In this document: piece after piece, positions 1 through 8,644 of the stretch
Layout of the letters: the number at the start of each line of letters is the position of its first letter
Position numbering within the stretch: the first letter of the stretch is position 1
Assembly (NCBI RefSeq): GCF_004297875.1
Contig: NZ_SCSK01000031.1
Coordinates: 40,529 to 104,528 of the forward strand
Reading direction: 5' to 3'
Source of the DNA: Pandoraea sp.
Lineage (GTDB): Bacteria; Pseudomonadota; Gammaproteobacteria; Burkholderiales; Burkholderiaceae
DNA length: 64,000 nucleotides
Made by a program: the position numbers and the translations under genes
Notes under the pieces: generated by a model
The model's database searches: none
Told to the model about the DNA's origin: nothing
What the model saw: the letters and a program-made list of their open reading frames with translations, nothing else

Positions 1-419
1 ATGATCTACCTCTTGGGTTCATTGAGATAAGAATCCCCCGGACAACGGATTATTTATAAAAATTATTTCCGTCCCATCTTTATTGCTACACGCTCCAAAC
101 CGGCCTGAAGCGACACAAAAGGAAAGTGCTCGGCTGAGGACAAGCCTCAGCGATCGCGCAAGCCTCATATCGGCCGGGAACCGCGTCAATGTTTCATCGA
201 GGACGCGTCACTCTGGAGGTTACCTGCGATTCTATGACCGGCTTTTGATCCGGCCAATCGGGAAATCGCTACCCGTTGTATCGACGCACGGAGAATTGTT
301 TCAGATTGAAACAAGGCACGGCGCGATCGCTCGTCAACATAGTAGATATGCGCGGTTCTCTTTCATTAATATGATTCGAAAATCGAGCATGTAACATCTC
401 GACACAATTTTCCTTTCGC
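1..419. other. Non-coding stretch, no gene recognised
   Basis: AT-richer than the rest of the window in its first 100 bases. The only open frame (83-394, plus) would need a TTG start, has no ribosome binding site and shows no recognisable motif, so I do not call it. The stretch lies downstream of the leftward acyl carrier protein gene. No terminator hairpin with a T-tract was seen. Confidence 0.5.
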
Positions 420-707
420 TCACGCAACACCCGAGGCGCCCTCCATCGCTTCGGCCGGTACCAACTCGGCGATGGTTCGGCTCAGATTGCCGATGCTCTG
501 GAACAGTTGCCGCGTGAGCATCTCGTCGGGGATCTCAATACCGAACTCGTCCTCGACGGCCAACAGGATATGAACGGTCACCAGCGACGACAGGCCGGCA
601 GCGTAGAGATCATCGTCGTCACGCATGCGATCGACAGGCATTTCCAGATGCACGCGCTCTGACAAAATGCTTCGTATCGTCTGATTGATATTGGCTTTTT
701 TCCACAT
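420..707 (-). CDS. Acyl carrier protein (phosphopantetheine-binding), orphan
   Basis: Small acidic protein of 95 residues when started at the internal ATG at 707. A longer frame reaches 836, but its extra 43 residues look unlike an ACP. The sequence around DDLYAAGLSSL carries the LSSL form of the DSL phosphopantetheine attachment site, followed by the helix II pattern VHILLAVEDEFGIEIPDEML, typical of four-helix ACPs. No ketosynthase or ligase is next to it in the window, so its partner is unknown. The divergent neighbour is a GNAT acyltransferase, which could be a partner that takes an acyl group. That is inference from proximity only. No clear Shine-Dalgarno sequence precedes the chosen start. 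Confidence 0.8.
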   Translation of the reverse strand: MWKKANINQTIRSILSERVHLEMPVDRMRDDDDLYAAGLSSLVTVHILLAVEDEFGIEIPDEMLTRQLFQSIGNLSRTIAELVPAEAMEGASGVA

Positions 708-988
708 GGCGCACTCGCAGAAGATAGAAGGATCGCGGCCCCGCGCTGCATCCATCGGCCGCATCGGCGGTAGCTGGTAGCGGGTTTCGCCAGCGCCGCC
801 GAACCACTCGGTTTTTGCATCGTATGTCGCGTCCAAAACGCCAACCGTGCGCTAGCGCACACAGCTTTTGCAGCTAAGGGCGTAACTTCGAAGCGCCTCG
901 ACGCCCGTTTCCGCGCGCACGCATCGGCAATTTCTTTTGCGCGCGATCGCTGGAGACGAACATCAAATTTGACGATGCGAGAATCAAC

Positions 989-1558
989 ATGGATTGGAAA
1001 TACGCTGAGTTCACACAACTGAGCACGCCCGAGCTGTACGCGATACTGAGCGTGCGCAACGCAGTTTTCGTCGTCGAATACGCACACATTCATCTCGATA
1101 TCGACCACAGGGACGCGAGCGCGCTGCACGTCGTCGCGCTCGAGTCCACGCCTGACATGCCGCAGGTAGCGGCCTACGCACGCCTGCAGCCGGGCGACGA
1201 GCAAGACCCGGAAATCACCATCGACCGCCTGCTCACGGCATCGCATCGGCGCGATGACGATACGCGCGACCATCTGGTCGCGCACGCGCTGGTGGCCGCT
1301 CGCACCAGGTGGCCGGAGCAGCCGATTTACCTCAATGTCCCGGCGGATCAGGCAACTCTGTACGAGCGGTTCGGTTTCAAAAAAGCGGTCGGCCCCTTTC
1401 TCGACTATGGCATGCCGTTCCTGACCATGACCTGGCGGCCGACCCCAACCGGCCGGCGGCGTCGCGCCATCACCGGCGGGTCGCTTCAACAACGGGCCGT
1501 CTCGAGCGCGGGTGAGCTGCCCGAGCAGGTGGCCGTCATTTTGGGAGCTCTGTCATGA
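989..1558 (+). CDS. GNAT-family N-acetyltransferase, ElaA-like
   Basis: A protein of 189 residues whose first 150 follow the E. coli ElaA layout: YAILSVRNAVFVVEY near the N terminus, then DIDHRD, VAAYARL, and a C-terminal YLNVPADQATLYERFGFKK segment. These match the beta-strand and acetyl-CoA face of GNAT enzymes. The usual R/Q-x-x-G-x-G pyrophosphate loop is not clear: the aligned stretch reads SHRRDDDTRDHL, so catalytic competence is uncertain. The last 35 residues are a low-complexity basic extension. The stop overlaps the next gene's start in ATGA, so it is translationally coupled to the guanylyltransferase gene downstream. The substrate is unknown. Confidence 0.7.
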   Translation: MDWKYAEFTQLSTPELYAILSVRNAVFVVEYAHIHLDIDHRDASALHVVALESTPDMPQVAAYARLQPGDEQDPEITIDRLLTASHRRDDDTRDHLVAHALVAARTRWPEQPIYLNVPADQATLYERFGFKKAVGPFLDYGMPFLTMTWRPTPTGRRRRAITGGSLQQRAVSSAGELPEQVAVILGALS

Positions 1559-3072
1559 ATACTGCGCATGCCACGCGGGCACCATCCGCCGAACAGCAGG
1601 CCGCCGTGCCCGGAAAACGACCGGCTTTGGCCAGGCACATCCAGCCTGTGGTACTGGCCGGCGGCTCCGGCACCCGCCTGTGGCCGCTGTCCCGCGAGCA
1701 CTATCCAAAGCAAATGGTCGGATTGCTAACTAATGATTCGCTCCTCGAATCGACCGTGCAACGGTTGGACGGCTTTTCGGGTGCATTTGCCATCGCCGAC
1801 GAATGGATTCTGGTGTGCGGCGAGAACCATCGCTTCATGAGCGCGGAGCTGGTGCAGCGCGGCGGCCGGGCAGCACGTATCGTGCTCGAACCGGATCCGC
1901 GCAATACCGCTCCGGCGCTCACCATCGCGGCGCTGGCCGCGACCGAAGGCGAGCAGGACCCGATCCTGGCGGTCATGCCGGCCGATCATGCGGTCACCGA
2001 TAACGAGGCGTTCCAGCTTGCCTTGTCGAAGGCTGCCGCGTATGCCTCGGACGGCGCCATCGTGGCGCTCGGTGTGATACCGCATCGCGCGGAAACCGGC
2101 TACGGCTACATTCGCGTCGGCGTGGCGCTCGGCCGCGAGGGTGGCTACGTGCTCGACCGCTTCGTCGAAAAGCCGCATCGGGAACTCGCCGAGCAGTACG
2201 TGCGCTCCGAGGAGTACTGGTGGAACAGCGGCATTTTCGTGATGCGCGCCTCCGTGTGGCTCGGCGCGATCAAGGCGTTGCGGCCCGATATTTTCGAGGC
2301 TTGTGCCGACGCATACCGTGGCGGCACGAGCGATGCGCCGTTCTTTCGGCTCGACGCGACGGCGTTCGACCGGTGTCCGGCCGACTCGATAGACTATGCG
2401 GTGATGGAGCGACTCAACGAGGACGCGCGCTTTCCCGGTGTCGTCGTGCCGCTCGATGCCGGCTGGTCGGACATCGGCTCGTGGGACGCCATCTGGGAAA
2501 TCATGCCAAAGGACGACGAGGGCAACGTCGCACGCGGCAGGGTCGTGTTCGAACAGAGCACCGATAGCCTGGCCCACTCGGAGGGCCGTTTGATCGCCTG
2601 TATCGGACTGCGCGGCGTGGTGGTCATCGAGACAGCCGATGCGGTCCTGGTGGCCGACAAGCAATATGCGCAGCAGGTCAAGGCCGTGGTCGGCCGGCTC
2701 AAGTCGGAGCATGGCGCGGAGGTCAGCGACCACCGCAAGGTGCACCGGCCGTGGGGCTGCTATGACTCGGTCGATAACGGCGAGCGCTTTCAGGTCAAGC
2801 GGATTATCGTCAACCCGGGCGCGAGCCTGTCGCTGCAGATGCACTACCACCGCGCCGAACACTGGGTGGTGGTGCGCGGCACGGCCAAGGTCACGTGCGG
2901 CGAGAAATCGTTTCTGTTGACCGAGAACCAGTCGACCTTCATCCCGTTGGGTACCACGCATCGACTGGAAAACCCGGGCAAGACGCCGCTTGAAATCATC
3001 GAAGTCCAATCCGGCGCCTATCTCGGCGAGGACGACATCGTCAGGTTCGAGGACCGGTTCGGGCGGGTGTGA
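1555..3072 (+). CDS. manC: Mannose-1-phosphate guanylyltransferase / mannose-6-phosphate isomerase
   Basis: A 505-residue bifunctional type II enzyme of the AlgA/ManC/XanB family that makes GDP-mannose for surface polysaccharide. Residues 36-47 hold the nucleotide-binding GGSGTRLWPLSR signature, and FVEKP appears about residue 205. A C-terminal cupin isomerase domain carries the MHYHRAEHW metal-binding segment followed by GTAKVTCGE. The length is a little over the usual 470-480 because of a 30-residue N-terminal tail. It is coupled to the upstream acetyltransferase by an ATGA overlap. No other polysaccharide genes are visible here, so this may be an isolated or accessory copy. A strong GC hairpin follows the stop. 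Confidence 0.93.
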   Translation: MNTAHATRAPSAEQQAAVPGKRPALARHIQPVVLAGGSGTRLWPLSREHYPKQMVGLLTNDSLLESTVQRLDGFSGAFAIADEWILVCGENHRFMSAELVQRGGRAARIVLEPDPRNTAPALTIAALAATEGEQDPILAVMPADHAVTDNEAFQLALSKAAAYASDGAIVALGVIPHRAETGYGYIRVGVALGREGGYVLDRFVEKPHRELAEQYVRSEEYWWNSGIFVMRASVWLGAIKALRPDIFEACADAYRGGTSDAPFFRLDATAFDRCPADSIDYAVMERLNEDARFPGVVVPLDAGWSDIGSWDAIWEIMPKDDEGNVARGRVVFEQSTDSLAHSEGRLIACIGLRGVVVIETADAVLVADKQYAQQVKAVVGRLKSEHGAEVSDHRKVHRPWGCYDSVDNGERFQVKRIIVNPGASLSLQMHYHRAEHWVVVRGTAKVTCGEKSFLLTENQSTFIPLGTTHRLENPGKTPLEIIEVQSGAYLGEDDIVRFEDRFGRV

Positions 3073-3080
3073 ACACCAGT

Positions 3081-3102
3081 CGCCGCGGGGCTACCCGCGG
3101 CG
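3081..3102 (+). terminator. GC-rich hairpin after manC
   Basis: Perfect 9-bp stem CGCCGCGGG / CCCGCGGCG with GCTA loop, beginning 9 bases after the manC stop. There is no T-tract, so it is a terminator-like or mRNA-end stabilising hairpin, not a textbook intrinsic terminator. Confidence 0.45.
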
Positions 3103-3184
3103 AAGCGGTTCGTCGACGCGCTCGCGCCGCCGCTTGCGGCGACGCAGGGTGCGGCCTGTGACGTTCTCCGGCCATGCGCGGCTG

Positions 3185-3210
3185 CGCTTGTGCGATTTTT
3201 CGCACAAGCG
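3185..3210. repeat. Perfect 11-bp inverted repeat, TTTT loop
   Basis: CGCTTGTGCGA at 3185-3195 and TCGCACAAGCG at 3200-3210 are perfect complements with a TTTT spacer. The element lies in the intergenic region between manC and the MFS gene, about 130 bases before the latter's start. It could be a transcription terminator for manC or an operator/leader hairpin for the carrier gene. Confidence 0.5.
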
Positions 3211-3338
3211 ATCCATGCCCATCAGTGGATAGGCCCAGCCAACGTGGCTTGCGCGCCGCCGCGCTGCTGGCCCGACTCTTGCTAACTTCAACGGCGACAT
3301 TCAAACCTGCCACCGAAGTTACAAAGGAGACAATCGTC

Positions 3339-4595
3339 ATGGCCTGGACCAAGCAGCAAAAGAGCGTTGCGCTCGCCAGTTTTCTCGGTTGGACGCTCGA
3401 TGCGTTCGACTTCTTTCTGATGGTTTTCGTACTGAAGGACATTGCCAAGGCGTTCAACGTCGAGATCACGAGCGTGACGATCGCGATCATGCTCACCCTC
3501 GCGCTGCGCCCGCTCGGCGCGCTGATCTTCGGCCGGCTCGCCGACCGCTTTGGCCGGCGCCCGGTGCTGATGGCCAATATTCTGCTTTTTTCCGTGCTCG
3601 ACCTGGCCTCCGGCTTCGCCACGAGCCTCACTATGCTGCTCGTGCTGCGCTGCCTGTTCGGTGTGGCCATGGGCGGCGAATGGGGCGTGGGATCGGCGCT
3701 CACCATGGAGTCGATTCCGGCAAAATCGCGCGGCATCATGTCGGGCATCCTGCAAGCCGGCTATCCGGCCGGCTATCTGCTGGCCTCGGGCGTGTTCGGC
3801 CTGCTGCACGACACGATTGGCTGGCGCGGCATGTTCATGATCGGCATCGCGCCCGCGCTGGTAGTGCTGTTCATTCGCCGCAACGTGCCCGAGTCGCCGA
3901 CCTGGCAGCGCGGCGCCGGCAAACCCCGTCCAAGCATCGTCGCGGTGTTCGCACGCGAATGGAAGCTGGCGCTGTATGGCATTGTGCTGATGACCGCCTT
4001 CAATTTCTTCAGCCACGGCACGCAGGACATGTACCCGACTTTCCTGACGGTCCAGCACAAGTTGCCGGCGCACATGGTCGGGCTGCTGGCAGCGACCTCG
4101 GCAATCGGTGCGATCATCGGCGGCATCGTGTTCGGCGCGCTCTCGGAGCGCATCGGCCGGCGCAAGGCAATTGCGATCGCCGCCCTGCTCGCGCTGCCGG
4201 TGCTGCCTCTGTGGGCGTTCTCGACCGGCAGCCTGGCGCTCGGCATCGGCGCATTCCTGATGCAGATTTCGGTGCAAGGCGCCTGGGGCGTGATTCCGGC
4301 TCATCTGAACGAACTCTCGCCCGGCGAAGTGCGCGCGACTTTCCCGGGCCTCATTTACCAGCTCGGCAACTTCCTCGCGTGCGCCAACGCAACGCTGCAG
4401 GCCGGCATCGCGGCCAATCACGGCGGCGACTACGGTTATGCGATGGCGTTGGTCGCGGGCATCGTCGCGGTAGTCATCAGCGTGCTGATCATGTTCGGCC
4501 CCGAGCGGCGCGGCACGCAAATGCAGATGACCGAGTCGGCCAGCCAGGGCGAAGCCGATACGCCGAGGTTTGTGGCGTCACCGGCGGCGCACTGA
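3339..4595 (+). CDS. MFS transporter, SHS (sialate/lactate:H+ symporter) type
   Basis: A 418-residue 12-helix carrier. I start it at ATG 3339, which has AAAGGAGA about 8 bases upstream; the open frame extends further back without a plausible ribosome site. LDAFDFF in helix 1 and GRLADRFGRRP in the helix 2-3 loop (65-75) are the MFS hallmarks, and GGEWGVGSALTMES in helix 5 resembles the sialic-acid/lactate carriers of the SHS family. It probably imports a monocarboxylate with protons. It stands alone between manC and a convergent carrier gene, so no pathway can be read from context. Confidence 0.8.
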   Translation: MAWTKQQKSVALASFLGWTLDAFDFFLMVFVLKDIAKAFNVEITSVTIAIMLTLALRPLGALIFGRLADRFGRRPVLMANILLFSVLDLASGFATSLTMLLVLRCLFGVAMGGEWGVGSALTMESIPAKSRGIMSGILQAGYPAGYLLASGVFGLLHDTIGWRGMFMIGIAPALVVLFIRRNVPESPTWQRGAGKPRPSIVAVFAREWKLALYGIVLMTAFNFFSHGTQDMYPTFLTVQHKLPAHMVGLLAATSAIGAIIGGIVFGALSERIGRRKAIAIAALLALPVLPLWAFSTGSLALGIGAFLMQISVQGAWGVIPAHLNELSPGEVRATFPGLIYQLGNFLACANATLQAGIAANHGGDYGYAMALVAGIVAVVISVLIMFGPERRGTQMQMTESASQGEADTPRFVASPAAH

Positions 4596-4646
4596 CGCAC
4601 GATGCAACAACCGGGGGTTCGGTTCAGTCAGAAGACCCGGTCGATG

Positions 4647-4667
4647 CCGACTCGCCGCGCGAGTCGG
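4647..4667. terminator. Hairpin between convergent MFS genes
   Basis: CCGACTCG (4647-4654), spacer CCGCG, CGAGTCGG (4660-4667): an 8-bp perfect stem placed between two convergent genes, as expected for a bidirectional terminator. It lacks T-tracts. Confidence 0.4.
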
Positions 4668-4713
4668 GCAAGGCAATTGAAGCGCGCCACGGGACACGCA
4701 AGCTTTCAGCACG

Positions 4714-5973
4714 CTATCGCTTGCCGCCGGCGAGTCTGATGGCCTGTGGTTGCCGGCGCAGGCGCTGCATCGCGATGCACCCCAGCGCCGGCCCCAGGGC
4801 TAGCATGCCGAAGCCGCCTTGCCAGCCGAGCTTGCCCACCACTGCGGGCATGAGTTGAATGCTTACCGTGGTCAGCAAAAAGCCGGCGCAGGTTTGCACG
4901 GTCAGCAGCGTGCCGATCGATGCGGGCTCGGCCAGCTCGGCCACGCTCGCCGAGAATTGTGCGGAATCGGCGATCACCGAGATCCCCCAGAGCAGCGCCA
5001 CCACGACGAGCACCGGCACAGGGGCTGCGAACAGCCACCCCATGGCGGCCGCGCAGCAGGCACTGGTTGCCATCGCCCCGGTGGTTACCGTCGTGCGGCC
5101 GAGGCGGTCCGCCAGCCAGCCACCCAGCCAGGCCCCGAGCGCCCCCGCCGCGATCGCGCAAAACGTCAGCTCCTCGGCGGCGGTGCGCGCATTGGGCAGG
5201 CCGGTTGCCGCGAAGCTCTGCCGCAGAAACACCGCCAGCCAGGCCCACATGGCGTAGAGCTCCCACATGTGGCCCAGGTAGCCGAGATTGACGAGTCGCA
5301 ACGCGGGCTGTCGCCATGCCTGCGCCGCCTTGCCGTAGTCGATACGCGGCGCCCGCACCAGGTTCGGCCCGACGCCGGCGCAAAGAATCAGTGCGCCCGA
5401 GGCTGCGGCACATAACGCCGCAACGCCGTAAATCAACCGCCAATCGAGTCCCTGGGCGGCCGCCAGCAAGTGCGGGCTGGCCGAGCCCAAGGTCAGCGCG
5501 CCCACCAGCAAGCCGATGAGCAAACCCAAATCGCCCTTGGCCCAGGTCGCCGCGAGCCGCATGCCAACCGGGTAGACTCCCGCCATGCACATGCCGGTCA
5601 GCAAACGCAGGCATACGACCACAATGCCCACCGGCGGCAGGCACGCCAACAGCCCGGTTGCCGCGCCGGCGACCAGCGCCGAGGCCATGAACAGACGGCG
5701 CGGGTCATAACGATCGGCCAGGGAAAGCAGCGCGCTGAGCACGGTGCCGGCAACGAACCCGGCCTGCACCGCGCTGGTCAGCAAGGCAATTTGCCGCGGC
5801 GCGGCGGGAACGCTGTGACGGATCAGCGCGACCACCGACGCCGAGGAAAACCACACGCTCATCGCGGCGACTTCGCACAGCAGCAAAATGGCCAGCGAGA
5901 TCGCCTTGCCTGGCCCCTGGCGGGCAACGCTCCCGGCCGGCGCCGTGCTTTCGGAAAGCGTATCGTCGCTCAT
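4714..5973 (-). CDS. MFS transporter of the flavin monooxygenase locus
   Basis: A 419-residue carrier with twelve predicted helices, started at MSDD (5973), five bases past the TGA of the reductase gene. A longer frame to 6012 would overlap that gene by 35 bases. The signature between helices 2 and 3 is degenerate (ADRYDPRR), but the second half keeps GGWLADRLGR. SVWFSSASVVA in helix 1 resembles drug/cyanate-type permeases. It is the last gene of the oxygenase-reductase-carrier operon, so it likely moves the substrate or product of that oxygenase. The substrate cannot be deduced. Confidence 0.78.
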   Translation of the reverse strand: MSDDTLSESTAPAGSVARQGPGKAISLAILLLCEVAAMSVWFSSASVVALIRHSVPAAPRQIALLTSAVQAGFVAGTVLSALLSLADRYDPRRLFMASALVAGAATGLLACLPPVGIVVVCLRLLTGMCMAGVYPVGMRLAATWAKGDLGLLIGLLVGALTLGSASPHLLAAAQGLDWRLIYGVAALCAAASGALILCAGVGPNLVRAPRIDYGKAAQAWRQPALRLVNLGYLGHMWELYAMWAWLAVFLRQSFAATGLPNARTAAEELTFCAIAAGALGAWLGGWLADRLGRTTVTTGAMATSACCAAAMGWLFAAPVPVLVVVALLWGISVIADSAQFSASVAELAEPASIGTLLTVQTCAGFLLTTVSIQLMPAVVGKLGWQGGFGMLALGPALGCIAMQRLRRQPQAIRLAGGKR

Positions 5974-5977
5974 CGGA

Positions 5978-6481
5978 TCATTGCGCCGCGGCCAGCGTTG
6001 CCGGGCCAACACGATGGAAATCGCGCCCGAAATAGATCAGTCCGTCGCGCTCGCGCTGCGTGCGCACCGCCTGGATCGTGCAGAAAAACACCGTGTGCGT
6101 GCCGACTTCGGTCACCGACGCCACCTCGCAATCGAGCGACGTCACCGCGCCGTGCAGCGCGGGGGCGCCGGTGGCCAGCGTGTCCCACGACTGGCCGGCA
6201 AAACGCGCATCGATCGACATGCCTTTGGTGGCAAAGCGCACCGCCACGTCGCGCTGCTCGGCGCTCAACACATTCACGCACAGGCGGCCATTGGCGCGAA
6301 ACGCTGCGTTGTTGCGGCTGGCCCGGTGAATGCATACGAGCAGCATGGGCGGCTCGTCGGTCACCCCGCACACCGCCGAAGCGGTACAGCCGGCACGCCC
6401 CGCCGGCCCGTCGGTCGTGATGATGTTGACGGCGGCGCCCAAGCCCGCCATTGCGTCGCGAAAAGCCGTCTTGTCAACCAT
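5978..6481 (-). CDS. Flavin reductase-domain protein (NAD(P)H:FMN reductase)
   Basis: A 167-residue protein of the HpaC/RutF flavin reductase fold, started at ATG 6481 with AGAGGA 6 bases upstream; the frame could begin at TTG 6496. Recognisable features are the N-terminal FRDAMAGLGAAVNIITTDG, the GRAGCTASAVCGVTDEPPMLLVCI core, NVLSAEQ, and the GTHTVFFCTIQAV flavin-binding region. It would supply reduced FMN to the upstream LLM-class oxygenase, whose gene ends 33 bases before this start. Because that oxygenase is disrupted, this reductase may have lost its dedicated partner. Confidence 0.85.
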   Translation of the reverse strand: MVDKTAFRDAMAGLGAAVNIITTDGPAGRAGCTASAVCGVTDEPPMLLVCIHRASRNNAAFRANGRLCVNVLSAEQRDVAVRFATKGMSIDARFAGQSWDTLATGAPALHGAVTSLDCEVASVTEVGTHTVFFCTIQAVRTQRERDGLIYFGRDFHRVGPATLAAAQ

Positions 6482-6514
6482 GCGCATCCTCTGCAACTGG
6501 ACCGGACCCGACGC

Positions 6515-7875
6515 CTAGCGCGCCGGCGTCGTGGCGCTCGGCACGCGATACTGCGCGGCGGTGTGCGTCGCCGGCAAATGCGCGTGCCCGAATAATTTCT
6601 CGCGGTACGTGCCTTCGCGATAGCTCGTCTTGTAGACGCCGCGCTCCTGCAGGATCGGCACGACCAGGCCGATGAAGTCCTCGAAACATTCCGGGGTGAC
6701 GGTGCGCGAGAGATTGAAGCCGTCGACGCCGGCCTCCTCGCTCCAGGCGACCAGCGTATCGGCGACGTGCTGCGCCGAGCCGACCAGCGGTGCCTGGCGG
6801 CTGCCCAGCACCATCTGCTCGAGCAACTTGCGCTTGGTCCATTGCGGGCCGGCCGTACGGTTCATGGCTTCGACGTTGGAGACGATCGCCTGGCTCTGTG
6901 CCGTCTCGATGGGCTCGTCGAGGTCGTAGCGCGAAAAATCGATCCCCAGCGAGGCAGCCGCATGTACCAGCGCGCCTTCGGAGCTGACGTAACGACGATA
7001 TTCGGCGTACTTCTCCTGTGCCTGCTGATCGGTACGCCCCGTCACGATCGTCGCCCCCAGGAACACCTTGACGTCGTCTGCCGCGCGTCCCAGGCTTAGC
7101 GCCCTGGCACGCACATCATCGACAATGCTTTTCACGCCGGCCTTGCTCTGCCCGTTGACGAATATGCATTCGGCGTGGGTGGCGGCGAACTGGCGGCCGC
7201 GCGTCGAGGCGCCTGCCTGATCGGCGACGGCGCGCACAGGTGCATCGCGTCGACCTTGTATTGCGGACCGCTGTGATGCACGGCATGCACCTTGGCCGGG
7301 TCGGCGTAAATGCCGCGCTCCCGATCGTGCAACACGGCATCGTCCTCCCAGCTGCCTTCCCAAAGCTTGTAGACCAGCGACATGTATTCGTCGGCCAGGT
7401 CGTATCGATCGTCATGGGCCATTTGGCCGGTCATGCCGATCGCCCGCGCCGCGCTGTCGAGATAGCCGGTGACGACATTCCAGCCCACCCGTCCGCCCGT
7501 GAGATGGTCCAGCGTGGACATGCGTCGCGCAAACAGAAAGGGTTGCTCGTAGATCAAATTGCAGGTCACGCCGAACCCGAGGTGGCGTGTCGCGGCCGCC
7601 ATCGCCGGGATCAGCAGAGTGGGATCGTTGACCGGCACCTGCACCGCGTTGCGCAGCGCCGCGTCGGCGCTTGCAGCATAGACGTCGTAGACGCCCAGCA
7701 CGTCCGCGAAGAATATGCCGTCGAACAATCCGGCCTCCAGCTGCCGTGCGAAGTCGACCCAATATTGCAGGTCTCCAAAGCGGCTGGAGCGGTCACGCGG
7801 ATGCGTCCACAGCCCCTGCTGGATATGGCCGACGCAGTTCATATCGAAAGCATTCAGGTGAATTTCACGTGGCAT
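6515..7875 (-). pseudogene. LLM-class FMN-dependent monooxygenase, broken by ~19-bp deletion
   Basis: NtaA/SnaA/DszA-family oxygenase split over two frames. The N-terminal frame (from ATG 7875, with GAGGAT upstream) runs through FFADVLGVYDVY, LTGGRVGWNVVTGY and YKVDAMHLCAPSP. The C-terminal frame resumes at QAGASTRGRQFAATHAECIFVNGQSK and ends at 6515. In family members about seven residues (QRTPVLF-like) separate PSP from QAGAS. Here only two bases remain (about 7220-7221), so about 19 bp are missing. Restoring 19 bp makes the gene 1380 bases, an exact 459-codon frame plus stop and the normal family size. The rest of the protein looks intact, so the lesion is probably recent. Confidence 0.85.
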
Positions 7876-7969
7876 GACGAATCCTCGGAACGAACGGTTT
7901 CGGACAATACAAATGATCGGATACTTGACGCACGCCGTTTACTATAGTGGACAATTAGGCACTATGAAA

Positions 7970-7984
7970 GACATAATTTATGTC
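7970..7984. promoter_or_regulatory. Palindromic operator candidate between oxygenase and XRE regulator
   Basis: GACATAA-T-TTATGTC is a perfect 7-bp dyad with a single central base, lying 61 bases before the XRE-cupin start and 95 bases before the oxygenase start. A second short palindrome, ACTATAGT, lies at 7941-7948. Position and symmetry suit the dimeric XRE regulator encoded next to it. Confidence 0.5.
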
Positions 7985-8044
7985 GTCAAACGCCGCGCGA
8001 CGGCGGCGTGCCGCCCGCCCCGGCGGTTAAGCTAAGATGCGCCT

Positions 8045-8614
8045 ATGCAAAATCGCTCGCCTTCCGACCCGACCCACGCGATTGCCTCGCGCATCAAAAT
8101 CGAGCGCGAGGCGCGCGGCTGGTCGCTGGCCGATCTGGCCGAACGCTCCGGCGTGTCCAAAGCGATGATCAGCAAAATCGAGCGCGGCGAGGCCAGCCCC
8201 ACGGCCACGGTGCTCGGCCGGCTCTCCGGGGCGTTCGGCCTGTCGCTGTCGATGCTGCTGGTGCTGGCCGAGCAAAGCGGCGAACGAATCAGCCGTCATG
8301 CGCAGCAGCCGGTCTGGCACGATCCGGAAACCGGCTACACGCGCCGCGCCGTCTCGCCGCCCACCGGCGGCATGCTCGAACTGCTGGAAGTTGTCTTGCC
8401 GGCAAAGGTGAGGATTCCCTATCCCGCTACGGCGTTCGCGTTTCAGCACCAGCAGATCTGGGTGCGCCAAGGCACGCTGGTTTTCGAGGAAGGGTCGCAG
8501 ACCCACCGCCTGGAGGCCGGCGACTGCCTGCAACTGGGCTCGCCGGCGGATTGCGCTTTCTTCAATCCCGGTCCTGCCGCCTGCGTTTATGTCGTGGCGC
8601 TCGTGCGCCGTTAG
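8045..8614 (+). CDS. XRE-family transcriptional regulator with C-terminal cupin
   Basis: A 189-residue regulator. Residues about 12-70 form a helix-turn-helix of the XRE type (SLADLAERSGVSKAMISKIERGEASPTATVLGRLSGAFG). Residues about 105-185 form a small cupin (PYPATAFAFQHQQIWVRQGTLVFEEGSQTHRLEAGDCLQLGSP) that normally binds the effector. It is transcribed away from the flavin monooxygenase operon, with a 15-bp palindrome in the shared intergenic region, so it most likely controls that operon and itself. The ligand is unknown. No strong Shine-Dalgarno precedes ATG 8045. Its end converges closely with the LON-domain gene, 30 bases apart. Confidence 0.88.
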   Translation: MQNRSPSDPTHAIASRIKIEREARGWSLADLAERSGVSKAMISKIERGEASPTATVLGRLSGAFGLSLSMLLVLAEQSGERISRHAQQPVWHDPETGYTRRAVSPPTGGMLELLEVVLPAKVRIPYPATAFAFQHQQIWVRQGTLVFEEGSQTHRLEAGDCLQLGSPADCAFFNPGPAACVYVVALVRR

Positions 8615-8644
8615 AACACCAGCTGCGATCGCCACGGCCCCTGA

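Noticed and set aside
83..394. 103-codon frame at the left edge
   Set aside because: TTG start, no ribosome site, no motif; not called as a gene.
3288..4520. Minus-strand open frame of 410 codons
   Set aside because: Shadow of the MFS gene on the plus strand; rich in His/Gln/Arg with no fold or motif.
6515..7875. Sequencing error as the cause of the oxygenase frame break
   Set aside because: A one- or two-base error would leave the conserved QRTPVLF-like residues present in one frame. Here they are missing altogether, so a real deletion is more likely, though reads should be checked.
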